DNA of 64,000 nucleotides, taken from the NCBI GenBank assembly GCA_021186555.1, contig JAJKFL010000014.1, forward strand, positions 34,282,033 through 34,346,032, given 5' to 3'. The position numbers and the translations under genes are program-made. The notes beneath the pieces were generated by a model that saw only the letters and a list, made by a program, of their open reading frames with translations, had not been told where the DNA came from and ran no database searches. Shown in pieces: positions 12,901 through 27,300 of the stretch (its first letter is position 1; every line of letters begins with the position of its first letter). This DNA is from Reticulitermes speratus (lineage: Eukaryota > Arthropoda > Insecta > Blattodea > Rhinotermitidae).

Positions 12901-15900
12901 AAGGAGGAGGAGAAAAAGAAGATGGCAAACCCGAAGTTGTGCCGAACTTTGCCGAGACGCATGAAGCGCTGATGAAAGTAAAATCTTTCTTTTATACACA
13001 CAGCACGAGTGACAGTGATCGTGAAAGTTTTCTAGGCCTTGAAAAATCGTACTTTGAATTGAGGCGTAAAGTTTGCACAAAACAAATGTCAATCAAAGAT
13101 TTTATCAGCAAGACGTAATAATAATCATTAAATTGTTCTTATCTATAATTTTTAATGGTTTCCCGTTACTATTGTTTTCCTGTATGTATCATTTTTGTTT
13201 TCCATTCCCCTGAAAAACGATGCATCGAGGTTTTACTGTATTTTATTGCTTGATAATGGTATGTAAGACCAAAACATGTAGCATTCACTGATGAATTAAT
13301 AAAAGTTTGCTGTTTGATGGCAATACACATACTAATAATAATATGTCACAGCACAACTGGATGGACTCCAACGAAATTGATACATATTTGTTAACATGGT
13401 CACCTTTCATTGATCTTCCAAAACCTGTAGGCATTCCTTTTTGATTTTGTATTACAGTACCACAGAAATTTAACACATAAATGGTAAAACAAGTGCATGG
13501 ATTAGAGAGTAAGGAAGAGAGAGAGACAGAGAGAAGTGTTAAATACAACACAATGCTGTCAATTGCTAATATTACATAGCACCAATAGTAGAAAAATGAA
13601 GTATGAAAATGGAGCATTGGTGGAATGTTACTGACATGAGAAAACCAAAGTACTCCGGACGTGAGAGGCTGGTGACTAATAGCCTGAGCCATGACACAAC
13701 CCAGATGAGCTGAAACTGTACATGTACACTCTCAAGTCCCACATTTTCAATTCCTGTAGGAGGTGTCAGCAGTTTCCTAATTACACAATCACACTGTATG
13801 TACCTCCCTTACAATTTAGTATACTGTATACTCTTTAAAGATAACTATAATTTTGAAAAGCATAATAATTTCATTAACTCTGAATGTTCAGTTTGACTAT
13901 AACATTTAGCATACACATCACAGAGATTTTCAATTAATATACCTCTCATTTTCCATAACTATTTATGATATTCATCTCTCTTCTCTCGTCAATTTTTGAT
14001 GTCACTAAACACAGAAATCTCAGAATGTGAACAAATTTCTCATTTCACTGTGTCCCTCTGATCATGCTCCATCTGCACAATATTAGGTAAGTACAAGTAC
14101 ATTCTTTGTACAGTCATGCGAGACAGTAGGCTATGCCACGACCAAGTCCTGGCAAGACTGTCTTTTTTCCTCTTCTAAAACCTGCACAACTGCAAGGAAA
14201 GGAGTAGGTAAAGTCTCAGTGGGATGAAGTCTGTACTACTACGAAGGGCCTCATTTTGTTGTAACCCACTGTGACCCCTGGCAAACCTGTAGAATAAATG
14301 GTGCAGGATGTGAAAAATGCATATTGTCTGTCCACAGTGCATTATGTGTCAGTAATGTCTTATTCCTTTATCACTGTCAGTGCATCACTCTGGGAAAAAA
14401 TGTATTCATCAGATGAATGTACATCAGTGTATAAAATTAATTCCTGCGCTATATCTTATCCTTCAAGCCTCCTCTTCAAAGCCAACTTTATGTCTTGCAT
14501 CAATGACCTAGGATTCAGAACCTTCGGATATGCTGATGACATTGTCATCATAGTGCAAGGTAAATTTGAACACACTGTCAGGGAACTTATGCAAAGTGCC
14601 CTGGATGCAGTGGTAAATTGGGTTGTCAAAGAGGGCCTGAATATAAACCCTCATAAAGCAACCATAGTTCCCTTTACCAATAGAAGGATAGCGAGGGATT
14701 CAAGACCGATCACACTTCTAGGTAAAGAACTTGTGATGTTGGGGGAGGTTACGTATTTGGGAGTGATTCTAGATTCCAAACTTAACTGGAACCATCATCT
14801 ACAGAAAATAATTAGGAAATCAATGACCACCTTTACGGTGGTCAGACGAATGTATGGTAAGAGATGGGGACTTAGACCTAGTATGTTGCACTGGCTCTAC
14901 ACTAGGGTAATCAGACCATCTATTCTCTATGCTGCCTTGGTTTGGTGGCCCAAGGTTAAGCAAAAGAGTACCAAAAACCAATTAGGCAGGATTCAAGGAA
15001 TGGCCTGCCTAGCTATTACAGGGACTATGAAATCGACCCCTACTGCAGCAATGGAGGTGCTTCTGAATCTGACTCCGCTAGATCTATTGATTATGGTGGA
15101 GGCGAGGATGGCACTCTATAGACTGAATATAATTGAGCAACCAAATGTTCCCAAAATGGAAGCAGGGTTGCTGAATATCTGGAGGAAGGTGGGTGACCCT
15201 TTATTTGATATGCGGTCAGACCACATAACACCATACTACTACACCAAAAAGTACATGGTTATTATTGACCAGGAGTTTTGGAGGAATAAAAATCCAAGGC
15301 TTCCCAGAGACGCCCTAATCTGGTTTACAGACGGATCAAGGGATGGCTCAGGGACAGGATCTGGGATTCAAGGCATAAGACCAGAGAAAGGCTTCAGTTT
15401 CTCTCTGGGTAAATTTGCCACAGTTTTTCAAACCGAAATACATGCCATTCTTCAATGTGCATGTGAGAATATAAGAAGGGTTTATTGTAATAAGCGGATC
15501 CTTATTTTCTCTGACAGCCAGGCGGCACTTAAGGCACTCAACAGCCCAAAAGTAACGTCGAGACTAGTTGTAGAATGCATGGATGCTCTCTCTGAGCTGG
15601 CAGAATGCAATGAGGTAACCCTCATGTGGGTGCCTGGGCATAGTGGCATCCTTGGTAATGAAAAAGCTGATGAACTTGCAAGGCAAGGTGCAGCTAAACC
15701 ATTACTTGGCCCAGAGCCGGCTCTTGGAATACCAAAGTGTTCAGCAAGAGAAGCAATCAAGAACTGGACTGAGTGTCAACATTTAACTACCTGGAACAGT
15801 ATACCAGGTCACAAACATGGTAAACTCTTTATCAATGGACCAAGCAAGAAGAAAGCTGATGGCCTGATTAAATTGAGCAGGAATCAACTTAGATCAGTAG

Positions 15901-18900
15901 TAGCATTCCTCACAGGACATGCACCTGCGAGGAAGCACTTGAACATAATGGGCCTCTTCGAAGAAGATCCGACCTGCAGATTTTGTGGGTCGGAGACTGA
16001 AACTGTGCACCATATTGTTTGTGGTTGCGAGGCACTGGCTCGGCAACGTTATAAGCTCTTTGGGAAGATGTTAGCTGAACCAAGAGATATAAGCTTGGCT
16101 CCACTAGAAGACCTGTGTCTCTTTATTAGTAGCACAGGGCTAATGAACCAATGCTGAAAGAAAGACTAAGGGTGAGCACAATAAGCCTAAGGCTGCGGTG
16201 CATCCGGAGCGAATGCCGACGGGCCCATAGAAAGAAGAAATGTCTCATTTCACTGTGTCCCTCTGATCATGCTCCATCTGCACAATATTAGGTAAGTACA
16301 AGTACATTCTTTGTACAGTCATGCGAGACAGTAGGCTATGCCACGACCAAGTCCTGGCAAGACTGTCTTTTTTCCTCTTCTAAAACCTGCACAACTGCAA
16401 GGAAAGGAGTAGGTAAAGTCTCAGTGGGATGAAGTCTGTACTACTACGAAGTGCCTCATTTTGTTGTAACCCACTGTGACCCCTGGCAAACCTGTAGAAT
16501 AAATGGTGCAGGATGTGAAAAATGCATATTGTCTGGCCACAGTGCATTATGTGTCAGTAATGTCTCATTCCTTTATCACTGTCAGTGCATCACTCTGGGG
16601 AGAAATGTATTCATCAGATGAAAGTACATCAGTGTATAAAATTAATTCCTACGTTATATCTTATCCTTCAAGCCTCCTCTTCAAAGCCAACTTTATGTCT
16701 TGCACTCAAAAGGAACAAAATAAATTCTCTTGCACACCTGGAACTTTGCAACTTATGAATGTGCTTTTTTAAACAGTGTTATGTCCAGAAACAAGAAAAT
16801 TTTGCTTTCTTCACAGCGAACTATGTTTCAAGCAAAGATAGTGCATTTATGAGTATAAAATGTACATAAATTATAATACATTACACTCATACATACATTC
16901 ATACAATTAAAAAATAACAAAAGGAAAATATTCACTCCATTGTCAACCAGTTTCTGATTCTGAATACTGAAGACAAAACAAAACCAACAGCAGTAGGTAA
17001 TGTAACTTGAGTACTGTTTGAGGTTCTTACAGCAGTGACTATGGCGATAACCATCTTCTGAGATGTTGCAACATACAGTCTGGTAGAAGTGTACTTATGT
17101 TTCAGAGGAACTGCTATGCTAATGATGAATGGGTTGGACTCATCTACCCTGACAACAGAGGTAGCAGGTTCCTCTGAAATATCAGCACCCACCCAACAGA
17201 CAACATGGTGTCAGATCCCAGAGGACAGCAACCTTCAATATTTCTTCAGACCCTGAATTGTGTGATCAGCTGCCAAAGAAATAATCTGTCAACACATGTA
17301 TATTATGATAAATTTTGACCCACTAAGAAGCTCTACAGCTCCTGCAACACAAAGCTCAGAAGTGATACCAGTGAAGGCATACACAGACTCTTCTAAAGAC
17401 TGTGGCATACTTTTGTACTGAACACTTTCCAGGAAATAGTATATAAAAGAAAAATAATTTAAATATATCTAATTGTGACCATATATAACAATTTAGTTTT
17501 ATTTGAATTTTGTAGCTTAAAAACTGTATGAAATACAAGGGCCATTCCGAAAGTAATACCTCCACGCATGCATCTTGCACAGGTGGTGTGACCTTGAAGC
17601 AGTACTTTTCCCAACTTGTTCACTGTTCCTTGATCTACAGTTTGCCATGCAGTATGGCTTGGGAAACATAGTGGTATGTGTTTGTATTCTGTTCAAAATG
17701 GATGGCTTGTTCTCAACCATGTCGAAGCCCATCAAACAGTGGGCTGTTATTGAGTTTTTGAGCCACGAAAATGAAACTCCCATTGAAATTACTGAATTAT
17801 TAGCTTTCTATGGTGAAGATACTGTGGACATAAGTACTGTGCATCACTGGGTGGGAAACTCGAGGGATAGTGGCGGAAATGTGGACGTGAACGACCAGCT
17901 GTGGTCTGAAAGGCCTGTCACCACAACTCACTATGTCAACAGGCAAAAAGTCAACAAATTTATTCACAGAAATCGAAGAATTACTCAGACAGACATAAGC
18001 AGAAAAGTTGAACATTGGTTTAGCCCTTGTCAATGAAATTATTGCAGGTTTGGCTTATTAAAAAGTGTGTGCTCTTTGGGTGCCATATCAGCTTATGCCC
18101 GAAATGAGGACAGCAAGACTGGAAGCATGTTGGCAATTAATCTCTCGCTATGAAAGCGAGGGTAATGATTTTCTGTTCAGCATTGTCATAGAGGAAAAGA
18201 GTTGGGTGCATCATTATGACTCGGAACTGAAAAGCCAGTCACTTGAATATTGTCACCCCACTCCTGGAAAGAAAAACTCCAAGACTCAGCCTTCTGCTGG
18301 AATATGCTTGCTCACAGTTTTCTGGGACTACACAGGCATCATTCACCGTAGTACATGGCCAAAGGTATAAGAATCAACTCCGAGACTTACGTAAAGGCGC
18401 CAAAGAGGCTGAAATAACTAATAAATCATGTTCGTTGAAAAAAAAAGCCAATGCTTCTTCAACATGATAATGCCAGACCCCACACTATTGCTGCCACTTC
18501 AGCGGTGGTAGCGAGCATTGGATTTGAGCTTGTTCCACACCCTCCCTACAGCCCAGATTTGGCACCATCTGCCTTCTGGTTGTTTGGAGCTCTCAAGAAA
18601 CATCTCAAAGGCAATTGTTTCGCATGTGATAAAGAAGTTCAAGCTGCTACGGCAAAATAGTTTCAAGAAAAGCCTGAAAAATTCTACACCCGTGGGTTGG
18701 AAAACCTTGTTCAGTGCTGGCGGCATTGTATCAAGCGAGAGGGGGACTACATGGAAATGTGATGCATAGAAACAAAGTACACAACCTGAGCTATATTTTA
18801 TGCTTTGTTTCATTTCGATACCTTGTCTGGGTGTAAAGATACAAACATGGAGGCAATACTTTCAGAATGCCCCTTGTACACCTTACAACATGGTCAGCTG

Positions 18901-21900
18901 CAGAACTGGACATTTAACAGAAAATTTTCTAGCTGTGCACAATCGAAACAAATGTATATGGCTGTATGATAATAGCTAAATATCAGAACACAAGACATAA
19001 CTAGTTGAAGTAAAGCTGTGAAACTAAAACATGACAAATTACTATATCTTACTGCACCTGGACTGCTGACAACACTTCCTGCCACATGGTGGAGCTGTCT
19101 GTGTCTGCTGCAACCAAGCTACTGTAATTTGGAGACTCAAGCACGCTCTCTACTCCTGCAGCTGCAAGCAGCTTCTGCTGCAAAGCCATCTTCTCCTCAA
19201 GGATCTGAGCCTGCTCAACATCCTTCTGTCTCAGGACACCTACAACAAACCCAGTTTCTGCCTGCAATCACACTTCATCATTATTACTGAATACAAATTA
19301 TGTTAGTGGTTATAACTTTTATCTAAAACACATCTAGAATTTTGTATGTAGACCTTTATGATAGTCCAAAATGCATACTGAAGATACATTTTTAATTGCA
19401 AGGTCTGTACAGTATCAAGCCTATGGTGCTATTGAGCGTAACAAAGTTTACTCTTCAAGTCAGCAATGATTCTGAGGGTAGAAGTGCAAGTACCAGGTTC
19501 CTCTGAATTTTTTTATCTGCATGGCATCTAATCCCAGAGGACCACAATCTCAACATAAGTAACTGTCACAGTGCAATCTGGACAAAAATTGAACCTGATA
19601 CATTTCAGTAAGTGCTCATAATACTAAAGGTTACAAAACCAGCTTAACTGCTGAAAAGTGACTCCACACATAGAATAGAATACAATAGAAGTAGGGTGGG
19701 CACCAGAGCATCCCATGCATATGGACCATTTCTGATCCCTTGTGCAGCCATTGTATTCATTTGTTTAGCAGCCCCACACTTTGAACAAAGTGCAGTAACC
19801 TGCTTACAGAGATATCCTTAAAGTCCCCTGGTTTCATAAAATGATACCCCAGGTACCTGAATCTTATTGCAGCCAAGGCCTCACAGTCGCCAAGAACGTG
19901 CAAGGCCATTTCAGATACCTGTTTGCATCTATCACACTGGGGTCTGTCTACTAGCCCCAGTTTAAACAAGTGTCCCTTTAAATGACAGTGTCCTGTGAAC
20001 AGCCCTGTCAGTATCCTTAGCTGGTTTCTGTTCAAATTATCCAGCTCTTCCAGCAGAGGGTATTTTGAGAAAGTCTCTAGCCTGTCTTTGTCCATGAATG
20101 GCTTGCGACTCCACACATCATTTGGCATGAAGGGCTTTCTGCACACAAACTACATTGCCAAAGAAAGGACAGTGTGGCCTATATGAAACCACACAGCTAC
20201 ACTCACTGCCACATACACCTGTAACCAAAGACCTTGTTTAATAATGCATCACCCCTGTACATGACAAGCATACAAGAATTAGAACTGCCCATTCTGCATG
20301 CAGGTTATGGTTTCTTTCCTTATCAATATTACCATACATACTGTAACTGATCTCTTAGGAGGGAATAACACTCAAAAGTAAGAAATCAAAACATACTCAT
20401 GTAGCAACAGCAGCAGGAGTGGTTACCATACTTATTACAACTGATCTCATGGTGGTGGTAGTCTGTCTCACAACTACCATCCTAATGTAAGAAAACCGGC
20501 TATCACCTTCGACCCTTCACACAACTGGCAAGAGGCCAGTACACATATGTCGGGCTGGTATACATTCAAAAGATGTACTGCATACATGGCCATGTCTACA
20601 TAAAGTTGCCTGTGCTACCCCACCTTTAAATTATTTCAGACATTCTATTTTAACGCACAGCTACAATCAACCACCCAATGAAATAATTTTAAACAAAGAT
20701 TTATCGAAGTTATAAAAAAATGAGTTATGGTTTGCGATAAACACGAAAAAACTCCATTAACTAATGTAAGTGAAGTAAACTTCATTATGGGTCAATAAGG
20801 CAGGAAACAGGAACTGCTTGACAATGTTTAGTAGAACTTTCCCATGCCAAATGTTAAAGAAATTAATAAAACAATATACGTGTCACACTGCTTCACAAAT
20901 TGCTGCTTACCAACAATCTGACGGATCTGTGATTGCTTTGTTTCTAGCAGCTTCTGCCTCTCTTCAGAACTCAGCACTACAGTTTCATCGTCATCTTCCT
21001 GACAACTCTGGACTGCTGATCTGCAAACAAAACCACATAAGCAAATGCAGCATTGTGGGTGACCTGATTAACACTCATGACCTGCATTTGGCATGTCTCA
21101 GTTTCATATCCTGGCCTGCAGACAAACAATCCTGACAGCTTATATGGTATTCCTCAGTGCATTCACACAAATTTGAGGAGTACATTAACCTTTATCTGCT
21201 GAAACAGACAATTCCCTCCAAATACATTAATAGTAGAATTCTTTTAAACCAGCACCCACAGGACCAGAGAGATGAAGATTTTCAAATATTCTAGATTATC
21301 AAACAGTACCTATAATGACCTAAGTTCTTAAAGGTATTTTTTCTTTTGTTACTGCTCCTGTACCTGGGCTGCAAAACTAATCAGAGGAGTATTCCATTTG
21401 CACATCTCCTTCAGAGTCCAGAGTCAATTTAGGTCAGCAACAATTTACGCTGTTCCACAAGATTATGCAACAATGTAGTATAGCATTCTGCAGTTTCAAC
21501 ATCTCAGACAGCACTTGACCACTAACATCCTGCTTTCTAAAGCCATTACATTCTTTAAAATTTTTCAGCCAGCCATCACAGAATGTGCACTTGTCACTTA
21601 TTTTCATTTCATCATAAAAAGACTTAACCTTTTCAATCATCAAACACGCAGTCACAGGTTTTCCTTCAGAATGCGTTGTTGTAAATCATTTACATAACAC
21701 CTTGCCCAACTGCACTGTCACTTTAGAATACCCTTCACACTAACACTTGATGCTATAAACTATCAAAATTGGTCCTTCTGTTTTTTATGTCACAGACACT
21801 TGACGTTCCAATGTTGCATAAGGCCACAACCACACTACAGCTTCTGCTACTTTCAAGCAGCCTTATTATTTCAAGTTTCTGAGGAATTGATGTTACATTC

Positions 21901-24352
21901 CGCCTCCTGCAGGCAACACCTTATCATTCTGGGATCTACTGAAGCCATTATAATAGTTTCATGGACACATTAAGTTCATATAACACAACACAAAGTAAAG
22001 GAATCAGTACGTATACTGGATATTAACAATGGTGAAATTTCTGTCATTGGATTGCATTCCTCAACTGTCAAAGTATCAGGAGTTCTGGAGTTTTCAGCAT
22101 CTGGACTAAAGGAATTCTACTGTGTGTACGCATGTGTGCGCACACACGCACGCACGCACACACACACACACACACACAGAGCATGTAACTGTATGGTTTT
22201 TAAAAACATTCAGGGGCCGTAGGGCAGGTAATTTCAGATAGGGATCATCTCAAATTCCCTGGCTTGGTCTGAATAGTCTCACACATTGACAGAATTCTAG
22301 CCACCAATTCCTCTTCTGTTTCCACTGGGGTACCATGTTTCCGACCACATTCCCTATCTCAAATTGCTACAAGTTGACCCCCAAGAACCTCTATAAAACT
22401 TTGTAAAAACTATTCCTTTACAGCCTGTATAATGTAGATATAGTGTTTTGACACTAAATATAAAATTAGCAGGACAATTTGTGACTGTCAATATTACATA
22501 CACACTATATGTAAAAGTCAATTTTGCAGTTGTGCCTAATATGGGGATGTATACAGGTGTGGAGATAATGTGCCATACAATACAGGGAAACCTCTTTCCA
22601 TCATTCCCATACGCATTGTTTTCCTGCAATTGTCATTCATTTCTTCCAGTGCCAAAAAATCGCCCATATAAACAACATATAACTACATCATAAGCATTGT
22701 TCCCTGAAGTGACATTTTACCGCATATCATTCAGAATTTTTGGTCCTGACCCACAACATTCCTCAAATAATTGTTTCAGAAACAATTGTGAAAGTAATGT
22801 TACATTTTAAAATTATTTATTCTGTGCATTTTGATTAAATTGTTCATTTATAAGAGCAAACAAATGTACATGTGTTATACACAATATTACAATCTTCAAT
22901 TACTCCAGGGTTTTGCCATTAGGTTGCACATTCCAACTGTTCATTAAGCCTTTATTTCTTTTTGTATGGAAATTTTAGTTATGAGTTTTTATTAACTACC
23001 AACCACTGTACAAAAACAAAAACTCATATGTAAAGCAACTGCATGGAATATGTATAACATTAAGAAATTTTAGTTCTTGACCAAGTCCATACCTTATTGC
23101 TGCCCATTTTGTATTCATACTTTGTGCATTGTTGCCATTAACTTTATCATGTATGTACTTAGGTGTTAAATGGTTGATCTTGCAGATCTTGTTAAACCAT
23201 ACAGCTGCATTAGTTTTAAATAACTGGGGTAACTGAAGATTGTAATATTATGTATAAACTACAATATGTGCATTTTTGGTCTTATAAATGAATAATTTAA
23301 TCAAAATGCACAGAATAAATAATTTTCAAATAGTAATTGCTCAACAAGAAAAAACAATTTACAACTATAAGAGGAAATGTTTAAAACTTGGTCAAGAACT
23401 AAAATTTATGTACAAAAAGAAACAAAAGCTTAATGGAAAATTATATAGGGTCGTGCTGAGCCTACTGACATATTTCATATTATCGTGTGCCACAAAGTCA
23501 GTCGGCTCTGCACCACCCTTTAAAGAGCTCGATTGGAATGTGCAACCCAATGGAAAAATACATGAAGTAACTGAAAATTGTAATATTGTGTATGCCATTC
23601 GTGCACTTGTTTCGTGTTATAAACGAACAATGTAATGTTACATGTTTGGAATGTAAAATAGTGGTAACTTGCCCATACTGGTAATTGCCATTACAACAGT
23701 AATGGTACTTATGAATATTGCCCTGCCTCAGACAAGTGATGGAGTTGGAGGAGCAGTGGTGAGGGGGAGAAGGATGTTCATATGCATGTATATGTAATTT
23801 CACTGGTGGCCATAAGAAAAGTACGGCACTCCCTGTTCCGATTTTCCTGACACTCACAAATGCGCGTTGGTGTTATGTTCAGATCCTGTAATTGAACTTC
23901 ACCAAAACTGGACAACAAACATCACAAGTATGGATGTAAATTCATTTACATCCCTAAGTAGTGTATCTTTCAGTGCACTGATTTTCATGAAACAATCACC
24001 CAATCAATTTTTGCATACATTTACACTTCCAAATTTTATCAAAATCAGATCATAAATGTAGAAAACATGGCAAGATTTCTTTTATACCCTTAAATAAGGT
24101 ATACCTTTCACTGTGCCGATTTTCACGAAAATCAAATGTAACTGACAACTTTTTTGTAAACAACATCTGCACCAAATATATGAATCAAACAAATGGTTTA
24201 GTCACTGATAATAGGTTACAGACAAATGAACAGACATGGACTCCACATAAGGCATTCTCTTCTCCTAGTACCCAAAAAGGGATCTGCACATATGTATTAC
24301 TGTAACTTTTGTTTGTTTACCATTTTTGTATGCCTAATTGCAACATGTACAA

Positions 24353-24383
<31 letters not shown>

Positions 24384-27300
24384 TTTTTTTCTTTCTTTTT
24401 TTTCTTCTTCTTCTTCTTCTTCTTCTTCTGATGCATTAAATGCTTTCATGCAACTATAATTTTCTTCATTTACTGTTTTTCCTGCGGTCCCTTCAGAAAC
24501 AATGGATAGAAGTTTCACTGTATCTTCAAAACTGCTTAGAGATGACTAATTAGCTTCATGCTCCAGCAAATGTACACTCAGGAGCCTCACATACCCTTCA
24601 AACACAAATCTGGTGGGATCCTGGTAAGTTTTATACATATTGACAGAAAAATTAATGTACTATCTGGGAACCAAACCCAGATCTTCCATCTGGTAATCAT
24701 ATAGTTTACTGGCTGCTCTAACCCATCGCTTTACTCACACTGCACTTCTCAGGAATCTTTTTTTCACAAACTTGTGTCCAGATACATGAAAAGGTTAAAA
24801 GCTGCCAGTTGATGCAAAAATTAACCATAGTTCAATAGCGAATGAAAGTATATAATGTTTTGTCAGACGATGGTGACTTGCTACATTTATTACACATCTT
24901 ATCATTCAATGTTCTCTGCTGGTGACTATCTCCTCCCCTAACCCACTGTTACCAGTTTCCACCTACAGCTGTGCCTTTGTGTAACTGTCTTCAAAACATA
25001 CTAGTATGCACATGCATTTTGTCTGAATTCAGCATCTCTTCTGTGTTTGGGCATTACACCCATCACTATCCATCCTCTTTCCAGTTGCAGTGCGCTGATG
25101 CTGGTGACTATTTTTCTCCAGGCAACCAATTCTTGCTGCTAAATCTATGGCCTGCCTATAGGTTTGTTGTGGGCATAGCTGTGTTCCAGCACGCTCTATC
25201 ATATTTATCACAATTGTCAGCCAGATGTCTCTACATGAGTTTAGAACCACAGAGCTGAGGAGAATGTGGCTGTTTAGAAATGTAAGGTTGAGAGGACATA
25301 AAAACTGTTTCTTTGTCCACTTCCACATATGGTGATTGATGAGAGGAGCTGTTAGCCATTTTGTCACTATTATGAATGTAATCCATGTGGTGTTGTGATC
25401 TCCTACCACGGCTGGCCTCAGGGCATTTCCAATCTCACCACCAAAGTTACCTTCTGCTTGTAGATTATACATATCTGTCAGCACCTGCACTTCATTTTTG
25501 TCCTTCCAAGCTAGTGCTGTTATGCCACAACTCATCCAGACCCATACGTCACCTTCCTTTAGTTTCAGTGTCCTGCTTCTGAAATCATCCAGCATCCCCC
25601 TTGTGGATGGTCTAAATGTACTGAAACAGTTTATTTTCTGTTTTGTCAGACTGTTATACAAACCAGAGAAAGAAAAGAATTTGTCCATATAAAACTTAAG
25701 GCCATTGCCCTTCACTCTTCTTGTCAGCTGTTTCACTGCAGCATGGGTTGCTGTCATGTCTGGGGTGGCATGTTGCATGTCCTTCTATGTGTAGCCAGTT
25801 GCATCACAGAGTCTGTAGATTTTTATTCTGAAACACTTGTGTTTCTTGGTATATACTGCCTAAACACAATGTTCCTGCTGTAAACTACAATTATCTCATA
25901 TAGTGCCCAATAATCCATAAGGGTTGTAAAATTTTGAATACGCAACACTGAGCAAATTAAAAAATTTCCCTAATTTTCCAAAGTCTGTCATAATTTTTGT
26001 CATTCTTGTCAGTTACTTTATCACTGTCTGTGAAGTCCAAATAATGTAATATGTGCAAGCAATGGTCTCATGTCACTGTACTTGGGTGGAAAGTTGTGAA
26101 AAACTATTTTGTCTCTGAGTCCATCTTGTACGTAGTGGTCCATTTGTACAAAGACAGCTAGAAACAGAAACATTTTGGAATTTATTTTGTCAGGAAGTGG
26201 GGATAATGTTTTGTTACATTGTCCAAATATTGGTGGTTGTACCTATTAGTCTGTCTCCAGCATATCAATAACAGATGCAAAACAGAGAATGAAAATGCTC
26301 AGAGGTTTCAAATCTTCACTTATGTGTTGTCCTTCTTTCTGCTTTTGCTTCTACCACTGCCTGTCTGGTTATCTTAAGACCCAGCCCCCCACTTCATTAC
26401 CTGTTGCTGCTCGTAACAGTTTTCGTCATTATAATCATTTTCATCTTTACCTTACCTTATTTTGAGTCCATGTCCTCATTATATTCATCTGAATCAATAT
26501 CACATGATCAGCTTAGAGATTCAAATTCTTCATCATGAAGCTTCCTCCTTGGAGCCATGATTCTGAATATATACTTATTCACAACAAATCTTCACAAACA
26601 AAAGATTCATTGCACAGAATGACAAACACAGGATGATTTTGAGTCTCCTGAACTTCCATTGGTGAAAATACCAAGAAATATTTCTTTTCTTGCACAGGTT
26701 GAATTCCTTGTGTTGTTACTGTAAACCTCTTTGTCAGCAGACCCTCATACTACACTTTTCCCTCAAGAGTCTGGAAGGATTCTGATGAAACCTGAATTTA
26801 AAGCTAAAGGGAACAAGATACAACATACGACTAAAATTTCTGTCTTTTAGAGAAACGTTTTTTATACTGCCTTGGAACATTTTATAATAAAGGACAATAA
26901 ACACTATAGTGATCTCTATCCTTTATGTATTAAATGCAACATACTTCACAATCTATCATTATTATCCTTCAAGAAATTCAAAACTTTCCTAACACTGCAA
27001 CAAGCATTGAAATCGCCACAGCAAATGCCAGTCCACTGGCTACAGGATATTTAAATGCCCAGCACTTAAATGTAAACTTAGCCCACAACTACTTTCTTAC
27101 ACATTCTTACTGATTATTCACTATGTCCTACAATTTGATATTCTACAATGTGAGTTACATAAGGTCAAATTGTCCCCATGTATGGCATGAAGGCATATGT
27201 GACAATGGAGGTAGAGGTACATGCACACTTAACCTTGACACTACAGGAAGGTACATGGTCAACTTCACACCCTGACTGAATAAGAGGGTGGGTGAGCTTC

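Larger units (their letters stand above)
11296..13340. repeat. Long inverted repeat (arms about 365 bp) interrupted by two transposons
   Basis: Left arm about 11296-11660; the right arm, inverted, about 12360-13340 but split by the pogo derivative at 12564-13238. Matching blocks include GTATGTGTATTGCCATCAAA (11324 versus its complement near 13310), 'catcagtgaatgctaaatg' (11368 versus near 13290), 'cagaaatgtttagaaatttgc' shortened here to CAGAAATGTTTAGAAATTTG (11446 versus near 12520), and 'ggcttgaatattcagtt' (11588 versus near 12420). A mariner remnant occupies the loop. The origin of the arm sequence is unknown; the arm outer part, read on the minus strand, has a CTGATG-stem-AAAAC motif and AATAAA like Penelope ends. 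Confidence 0.8.
22583..24520 (+). mobile_element. Pogo-ended element with foreign interior, copy 4 (1938 bp)
   Basis: The left end CAGGGAAACCTCTTTCCATC and, inward from the right, CAGTGAAACTTCTATCCATT match the pogo family at 35401, with TA flanks (22581-22582, 24521-24522). The first 170 bp also follow that family ('tcgcccatataaacaacat'). The middle does not encode the transposase and holds inverted repeats. Confidence 0.8.

Noticed and set aside
12472..13092. 206-codon minus-strand frame
   Set aside because: Antisense of the pogo copy's acidic tail and its ends; the same shadow appears over the other pogo copies (4090-4407, 36495-36746).
13285..13692. 135-codon minus-strand frame
   Set aside because: No recognisable domain, Ser/Leu-rich, overlaps the end of the inverted repeat; no splice or start support.
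14298..14499. The first 67 codons of the 619-codon open frame over the LINE
   Set aside because: They lie inside the 462-bp flanking repeat, which is non-coding in its second copy; the frame is open by chance up to the LINE.
15482..15760. 92-codon minus-strand frame within the LINE
   Set aside because: Antisense shadow of the RNase H coding region.
26726..26760. Possible end of the decayed piggyBac ('cctctttgtcagcagaccc')
   Set aside because: Oriented as a left end although it lies on the right side, and there is no TTAA next to it.
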